Shown: one piece after another, positions 57,325-64,000 of the stretch
Layout: every line of letters begins with the position of its first letter
How positions within the stretch are numbered: the stretch's first letter is position 1
NCBI GenBank assembly: GCA_019096155.1
Contig: JAHCVI010000005.1
Coordinates: 3,296,468-3,360,467, forward strand
Direction of reading: 5' to 3'
Length of the DNA stretch: 64,000 nucleotides
From: Staphylotrichum longicolle
Taxonomy: Eukaryota > Ascomycota > Sordariomycetes > Sordariales > Chaetomiaceae
Notes under the pieces: generated by a model
What the model saw: only the letters and a program-made list of their open reading frames with translations
The model's database searches: none
Told to the model about the DNA's origin: nothing
Program-made: the position numbers and the translations under genes

Positions 57325-59661
57325 ATAAGGGATACTTTGGCCAGCAACAACAGCGAAGAGGTTGATGGTGATGGTGATGGGTTATGGGTGATGTTTCGAT
57401 GAGCATGGGTGTTTTTCTGGTAATGCTAATGTACGTTTTACGGGAGAGAGAAGGGTTCTGGGATGTGGGCTCAACGAGATGGGATACGGATTGGACAGGG
57501 CTTGGACTAGGGGAACGGGTCAGTGGCCACAGTGTTGGGTTGCATTCAGTGCCTGGCTAGGAAGGAAGGCCCTCAGCGGGAAATGTAAGATGTGTGGTGA
57601 ACTAAGGTAACTACGGTTATGGTCTGGTACTGCGGTGAAAATCAGGGGGTGGAGGGGCCTTGGTTAACACGGTAATGTATGATGTATTGGCTGCTAGATG
57701 GCTCAAAACCAAAAACAAATACAAATACAAAACAAGACAAAGTATTGAAACAACCCCTGGTATCATCACGTTCTGGACGTTTGTGGAATTTCTGAGCAGT
57801 GTTCACGCCCTCAGCACTCGAGACGCAGCCAGCCAGCCACAGCAGCCATCTTGCATGTTGCACCATCCTATGTTGTGTTGTCGCTGTGTTGGTTCAGGAC
57901 CGGCCGAGTTTCCGCCTCTTTTTGTTTTGGCCTGGACGTGCTGCATGTCTCAGCCCAGGCATGCCGCAGGAGGGCGTTCTGGGCGAGACAAGTGCAGGCA
58001 GGTCGCCGAGATCTTGCAGCTGGATGTCTTGGTTGCTTTTTTCCCCCTCGGATCCTGTGCCGTGCTCGGTTGTGGGGGCGGGATAGATCTGATCCCCAGC
58101 GCAATCGAGGCTAAGCTACGAAGTTTGTTTGCCGTGTCATCCTTGTCCTCCATTTTTGGATGGTGGTTAAATCAGATTGTTTGATAGCATCTGGGATTGC
58201 TTCTCTTGAGGGAGTAATGGTGGAGGAGGAGATCGGATAGTGGGAGGTGTGAGGTGAAAGTGGGCTTGCGTGCCACAAATCTGTGTGTTACCTGATGGAA
58301 GACACGCCGATTCGAGGTGTGGTCACATTCTGGTGAAAACATATGCCAGTCGGTAGCCAGTAAGATGCGAGGGTAGCCAACTCTTTGGGAGAGTGCCGAA
58401 TTGTGATGGTGTGCGACTCCAATAGCGTCGAATGCCCCCCACCGACACAATGGCGGTGGTTGAGTTGAGTGGTTGAGGTCGAGGGTTCCAACGCAGCAAC
58501 CAGAGCATGGAGTGTGTGTCGGATGTACCTGGATGCAGAGATCTGCACAGGGGGCAAGGAATTGAGATGGATTGCGTGAGGGCTGCCAGGCGCATGCTCG
58601 AGCATCAGACTGAGCACCGGATCGCTTTTCCCAGACTGGGCGAGAGCCGTCCTCCCGCGTCAGTCCAGATCTCATGTATCGGGCATTGTGTTTTTGGGTT
58701 TATTCCCTGATCCTCGCTGCCTCGCCAGCAACTCAAGAAGCAAACTGCCCTTTGATCGGGCAGCCCGACGCTTGTGTGTCCTGTGCCCAGGTGACTCGGC
58801 CAACGCCTGGGATAACCCCGCCTGCAAGCCACACCTCTTGTGAGACACCATTAACTCCGAGCCCGCCAATACTGTCTCTCGAAAGCCTCGGAGGGTTGTG
58901 GGAGCGGCAGGCGCAGTCAATAGAAATAAGCGTGCGATCCTGCAATGACCTGCAATGCGCTGCATGATGCTGTATGATTCAGAATCTCACAAGACATGTC
59001 ACGTTCCGGAGTTTATTCTCCTGGAAGGAACGGGGATTGAGAAACGAAGGAGGGCTTCAACCCCTCACTTGCTGAGATAAGGATGGAAAGTATCGGTCCT
59101 TTGCAGGCAACAAGAATTCCCCATTGCTCAAGCATGGAATTTTGGGAAGTGACAGCTCTCAAATGTGATGTTCCCATCTGATTGGACCACTTACACACCT
59201 CAGTGGTCAGTGGTTGATCTGGCGGCTACTGTCGGTTGACCCCAGTCACCACGGTATGGTTAAACCGGGGCGCTAGTATCCGCACCATCGGACTGCAATT
59301 ATCGGGGTAGGACCCCCAAATTCAATGCCAAGGTCAGATCGACGGCTTTCTCCACCCGTCCACTTTCCCGCTTCAAGGCATGGCAGCGGCTGTGCAACAG
59401 TCAACGGTTGGCTTCCGGTGCTACCTCAGCTGACATGACCTCGGGCGCCGGCTCTGATGGATCTCAAGGCATCTCAGACACCCGTGCTACCGGGCCGAAC
59501 GCAGGTTTCCCGGTTCCGTGGCTGGCGCAGCTGTCCGTGAGGGACCGATCCCCGATTCAACAGCCCCAATCCATTTCGAATGGAAGTGAAAGTGCCTGTG
59601 GCCCAAGCCTGCATCAACTCGCCCTGGCTCGTGCATGAACTCCTGTTCAGCACCTCGAATC
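57325..59661. other. Intergenic region
   Basis: About 2.3 kb between two + strand genes. A GGTGAT repeat lies at about 57362-57381. No coding, RNA or repeat feature is otherwise recognised. Confidence 0.4.
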
Positions 59662-62344
59662 ATGGACCACATTGGCCTGCCGTCCTACCAAGAAGCAACA
59701 AAACCGCCAGACTGGCTGGCTCTCGTTGCCCGTATGTTCCCATCAGGGACTATGCGCGCCTCTGCCTCGTCTCAAGACGCTTCTACGATGAGTTCGCCCG
59801 CGCCTCTGGAATGACCCCTTGGCCGTCATCTGCATGCAAAAACCAACATCACGGCTAGTGTTCCCGACTTCGCTCATTTGCATCATGCATGCACGGTCTG
59901 ACGCCGTGTAGATCTCGAGTGTGTCGGCCGCTTCGTAGAGCATGCCACAGCCGTACGCAAACCGGGGCCGACCAATTGTCCGCTCCTTCGACGTGCGATG
60001 TTTCCTCGCCGACCCTTCCGGTCCTTCCCAGTATGCCTACGCCGACTCCCATCTTGCCCATGGCATTCTTTCCATTGCGTGCCGCTTCCGCCGGCTGCAC
60101 TGCCTGTTCCTGGATGGTCATCCTGGCGTGATGCCCGAAGAGCTGGTGAACCGGCTGGCATCCGACCCGCTCGGAGTGATCAAACCTCTGTTGCTCCTAA
60201 GCCTGGCACGATGCCAAGTCGAGCTTCCGATAGCCTTCTTTGCGTCCTTCTATCTGAAGCACGTCGTGTACTTGGATGTGTCTGACATGCCTGGCTCCCT
60301 GAAGAGCCCCCTGATCCAGCGGGCTCTAAGCCCGGCGCATCTGCCCGCCCTGCGAATTCTCAAGGCCCAGGGCCGAGAGATGGACAATCAAACCGCATCT
60401 CTTCTTTTCAAGAGTTTCTGGGAGCAGCTGTGGAGCGTCGACTTCAGCCGAAATAAAATCACGGATGACATCTTTGATGACATGCATCAGTTCTCTTTCC
60501 CAGCGCAGAACTCGAGGACAGGCGACTTTGCCATCGAGGGCCGTCTTCTGCATCTCCCCGAAGGCAGCGCCTCGTTTGGCAAGTTCTGTTTCGTCAGCGA
60601 GTCCAAATGGAGCGTCGATTTCACTCATCCTCACAGACACCATGCAGATGCTCCCTTTTACACGGCCCATGTGGAGGACGGGCCACTTCCCTCCATCAAG
60701 CCACGGTTGAATGGGCGAGTAAAGATTCATGACGACTCCCCCGATGCAATCAAAACTGTCTTCTCGGGCACTGCGGGCTCCCACGCGCCCTCACTGGAAC
60801 ACGCGCAAGGACTGGATATCTGTGAGCCCCACCAGGGCATCACCCACCTGTATCTGAACCGGAACAACATCTCCGCCGCCGCCCTGGCCAAGGTGATCAG
60901 ATCATCCCCGGGGCAGTTGCAGCACCTGGAGTGCGACTCGCTGACGTTCAACCTCCCCGAGACCGCCCCTCCCTCCTGGCTCTCCAAGGCGCGCCTGTCA
61001 GGCACCCTCGGCTGGGCGCACGTTTTCCGCCCCGTGTTCTCAGCCAACCTGCAGGTCCTGCGCATCCACCACTCGCTGGTTACACAGCTGCTGTCTCTCC
61101 AGCTCGCGGGCCTGACGCCCGCGGCCAAGCTGTGGGTGGCTGAGACACACCTGCTCCCGCGAGCAGAGCTCGCATATCCCGAGGCATTTGTCCCAGACAT
61201 GAACCCCCGGCTGCGATCGCTCGTCCTGACGCAGATTCCACAGCGCTCCACGGGCCCGCTCATCGACAAGCTGATCAGGTTCCTGAAGTTGGCATCGATA
61301 CAGGAGCGGGCGATCCAGGATGCCAACGCCACCTTCGCCAGCCGGCACGGTCCGGCGACGCTGCTCGGTCTGCGGCATATCCGCCTCGAGTTTGCCCCCG
61401 ACCCGCGTGACGAGCTGGGCGACGAGCTCGCTCTCGACGCTGCGGCAGTCATGGACGATTCAACCACGGAGTTCAGCTTCTTTGGCGACTCCAACTGGTC
61501 ATCAACCACCTCGTCATCGTCTGTAAACAAACCCCTGGATCCCGCGAACATACCCCCCCCCCACCCCATACCTAACCAGTTGGTCCGACCGCCCTCGCCA
61601 CCCCCCATCCCCCACCGCCCCCATCCCAACCCAGAATCACCACCCTCCAACTCCAACCCCGACCTAGAAACCACCCACCCCCATCCCCGTCCCACCCTCT
61701 GACCCAGACCTAACCGCCGAGAGGATAAACCACACCTGGTCCTGGAACGCGACCCCTTCACCCTCCCCATCTGGATCGGCCCAGACACTGGAGTCAAAAA
61801 TCACCACCAGCAGCAGCAGCAGCAGCACACGCCCGCCGTGCAAGCCTAATGCGTCTCCTCCGCGCCCACTCGACCCCCAGGCCGATCCGGTGCCCGCCTC
61901 GCCATGCCACGTCGCGGCGGGCGTGCCGCGGGGCGAGGTCCTCTTTGGGCGGGCGTGGGAGGCAATTCTCGCCTGTCCCTCACCATCACCACTTCTAGTA
62001 GCAACGATAGCAGCAGCAGGGGCAGGACCAGTGGTGGAGGTGGAGGTGGAGGTGGAGGTGGTGGCAGTGGCGGTGGCATTGGTGACGGTAATGGGGGCGG
62101 TATGTTGTCCCCCCCCAAGCCGAGCCGGGCAGACTTGAGCGGGATGAGGGACGTTGTGGGCGCGATCAAGGCGTACCGGGCGCAGACGAGGAAGGCGTAC
62201 GACGAGGCCGTCAGGCGGGCGAGGCAGGAAGGGGAGGGGGAGGAGAAGGTGAGGTTGGGCGAGCCGCATTTTCATTGGAGTGGGCGGTTGGAGGTTTCGA
62301 TGGAGGAGGGGGCCGAGTACCATCGGTCGGGGTATTGGCGGTAG
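59662..62344 (+). pseudogene. F-box/LRR-like protein gene with many frame breaks
   Basis: Related to a family of fungal proteins with an F-box-like start and leucine-rich segments; function unknown. The ATG at 59662 reads MDHIGLPSYQEATKPPDWLA, then shifts at the CCC run 59729-59731 to YVPIRDYARLCLVSRRFYDE (F-box-like), shifts again at 59797-59799 to LWNDPLAVICMQKPTS, and again near 59907 and 59960. The body 59970-61690 is open (LHCLFLDGHPG, THLYLNRNNISAAALAK, QVLRIHHSLVTQL, AYPEAFVPDMNPRLRSLVLT). More shifts lie near 61697, 61755 and 61860-61975. The end is again readable: SRADLSGMRDVVGAIKAYRA to FHWSGRLEVS, ending HRSGYWR at 62344. Several shifts equal one missing C. It is either a poorly assembled intact gene or a decaying one; I label it pseudogene with doubt. 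Confidence 0.6.
62027..62080 (+). repeat. GGA/GGT glycine-codon repeat
   Basis: Runs of GGTGGA and GGTGGC units in the broken F-box/LRR-like gene, coding for poly-Gly in one frame and Val/Glu in another. Confidence 0.75.
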
Positions 62345-63000
62345 TTAGAGTGTGGTGGCTGTGGGATGCAATGTTGTTGGTGTTGATCGGGTTATCTGGT
62401 CGGTGTTTCAGGGGGGTTGTTTTGTTTTCTTCGTGATAGGGGTTGGCGAAGGGGGATTAAAACCCGAGTCGCAGAATGCCGTCGAACCACGAATGATGAC
62501 TTTTTCGTTCATGAGGTTGCACATTCTGCATCATCTCCATCCGTCATGATTACATTAAGCTGAGCGACCTTTTAGAATAATGGCCCCCAGGTTGTTTTCA
62601 TACCTCGGTCTCTGCACAGACAACTCAAGCCTGAACCTAGGGCATGGTAAAGGTTGAGCCAGGAATGACTTCTCATTGTTCTATGTCTCCCCAAACCAGC
62701 TTCAAAGTCACCGAATCCGTTGCAGTCATGTAGAGAAGTGATATCATACTCTAGTCTACTAAAATGGGTCTAATTGCTCAATATAAAAGCGACCGACGAA
62801 AGATTCCCGCTCGCTAGATGAAAGCGCCGCTTGCCTGAGCCACACACGAGAATTTTATCCCCCCAACCACCCACCGGCCGTCGCCGCCTCGTTCGTTCCC
62901 ACAACGCCGAAAAGAAGATTCCGTTCCGACCCCACGCTTTGTGATGCTATTGTACATGGGGTGTTCCAACCCCTCCCATCTATCGCTGCCCTCGCACCGC
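62345..63000. other. Convergent intergenic region
   Basis: About 650 bp between the F-box/LRR-like gene (+) and the mitochondrial carrier (-). AT-richer in 62500-62800. No gene is seen. Confidence 0.45.
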
Positions 63001-64000
63001 TCATTTCTTAAACGCGGCGTCAAAGGCGGGGATTAGTGTCTGCGCCAGCCAGAAGGAGAAGACCAGCTTGGGACCGGTCATCAGGAGCTACAGGACAATC
63101 ACATGTCAGCTAACACTGACCTTCTCGTTTAAACACTCAAGAAGTGGAACTAACCTTGGGAACAAGACCCTTGAAGAAGGCCGAGGCACCTTCGTTCTTG
63201 GCCATGTTGGACAGAATGCGGAAGCCGCTCTCGGGGTTGTCGAAGTTGCGGTTCTGGATGCGCGTCTTGATGACGTCGAGCGGAGCCGAAACGACGAGCG
63301 AGGCCGACGCGCCGGCGATGGAGGCGATGAAGTTCTGGAACCACGTCGCCTTGTTGTAGTCTTGGAGACCGAAGAGGAACTCCTTGGCAAACGCCGAGCC
63401 ACCGAAGAGCTGTGCACATTGAGTCAGCGCGCTATCCACAGCAACCAGGACAAAGAGGGGAGAGCGCATACCGCGAACGATCCCGGGGCGTTTCTCGCCG
63501 CCGTCCAGCCCCATCCTCTGTACAGGCCGAAGCCCTCGTCCTTGATGATCGTGAGGACACCACGGCCACGGAAGGCCTCCGGGTTGGTCTGGCGCTTGAT
63601 CTTGAGCACATCAAGGGGGAGAAGGACGATCTCGCCGATGCCGATAAGACTGCACACCGCCACCATGGTCAGCCCCCTATTCCACAAGCAACCCCCACAC
63701 CTCCTCACCCGGGCTAAATCTCACCTTCCCGCAGTCGAGTGCATGATGGCCTTGCCGGTCTTCTTGCCGAACGCGTTCTCAAAGTCCCTGCCGTAGTGGG
63801 TGTTGAGGTAGTCGCGGGCCACGGGCTGGCCGCCGTACTTGTACACGCGCTGCAGCACCTTGTAGCCGGCGGCGTAGCCGAGGCCGGGGAACAGCGAGAC
63901 GAACTTCCTCCCGATCGGCGCGGCGGCCTTGTCCTTGAAGATGACGGTGTTGAGCTGGGTCATGGAGGAGACCTTGCCCTCGTTGCTCATGAGGCGCTTC
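63001..64000 (-). CDS. Mitochondrial GTP/GDP carrier (Ggc1 type), 5' part outside the window
   Basis: Mitochondrial inner-membrane carrier exchanging GTP for GDP, linked in yeast to iron homeostasis. Exons seen: from beyond 64000 to 63725, 63649-63472, 63409-63155 and 63087-63001; phases match. The frame enters at the right edge as KRLMSNEGKVSS, so the first carrier repeat's start lies outside. Carrier signatures PLDVLKIKRQ and PLDVIKTRIQ (Px[D/E]xx[K/R]) are present, with LFPGLGYAAGYKVLQRVYKY, GWGWTAARNAPGSFALFGG and KLVFSFWLAQTLIPAFD. These blocks are characteristic of the Ggc1/Yhm1 subgroup rather than citrate or ADP/ATP carriers. The gene is partial only because of the window edge. Confidence 0.93.

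Overview
The window looks like nuclear DNA of a filamentous ascomycete (Pezizomycotina). It is probably a sordariomycete, possibly Sordariales. The reasons are short GT-AG introns (about 45-110 bp) with CTAAC-like branch points, GC-rich coding DNA, a het-C gene, fungal Zn2Cys6 and C2H2 regulators, and a Fot1/Pogo-type transposon whose transposase carries the C-to-T stop codons expected from repeat-induced point mutation (RIP). The species assignment is inference.

Layout. 0.3-10 kb: het-C (+), a class I aminotransferase (-), a VWA-domain protein (+) and a small, probably mitochondrial membrane protein (-). 10-14 kb: an unrecognised acidic-tailed protein (+) and a complete but RIP-killed 1.86-kb Fot1-like element with 45-bp terminal inverted repeats. 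14-24 kb: a divergent pair, the Nud1/Cdc11-type septation scaffold (-) and a large disordered protein (+). 24.5-30 kb: three genes all on the minus strand, a CTF1-like Zn2Cys6 regulator, a peroxisomal enoyl-CoA isomerase and a peroxisomal 2,4-dienoyl-CoA reductase. 30-34 kb: a gene-poor stretch. 34-52 kb: a Kcs1-type inositol hexakisphosphate kinase (+), an AKL-ended enoyl-CoA hydratase/isomerase (-), Atg27 (-), SAGA subunit Spt20 (-), a Pex22-like peroxin (-) and eIF2B gamma (+). 52-64 kb: a second gene-poor stretch, a C2H2 regulator (+), a heavily frame-broken F-box/LRR-like gene (+) and the 3' part of a GTP/GDP mitochondrial carrier (-) that runs off the right edge.

Working together. The two enzymes at 27.4-30 kb are the auxiliary activities needed to beta-oxidise unsaturated fatty acids. 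Each has three CCGCGG sites about 175-300 bp upstream of its ATG, and the adjacent zinc-cluster regulator has one site upstream of its own ATG. This looks like a small self-contained regulon and is the most interesting candidate in the window. A second peroxisomal enzyme ending AKL and a Pex22-like peroxin lie within the next 20 kb.

Caution. At least six genes carry reading-frame breaks, most of them explained by one missing base in a G or C run. Several of these genes are normally conserved or essential, so assembly indels are more likely than real gene loss. Genes with splice structures worked out base by base and no break are het-C, the small membrane protein, the zinc-cluster regulator, the isomerase, the reductase, Atg27, Spt20, Pex22-like, the C2H2 factor and the carrier.
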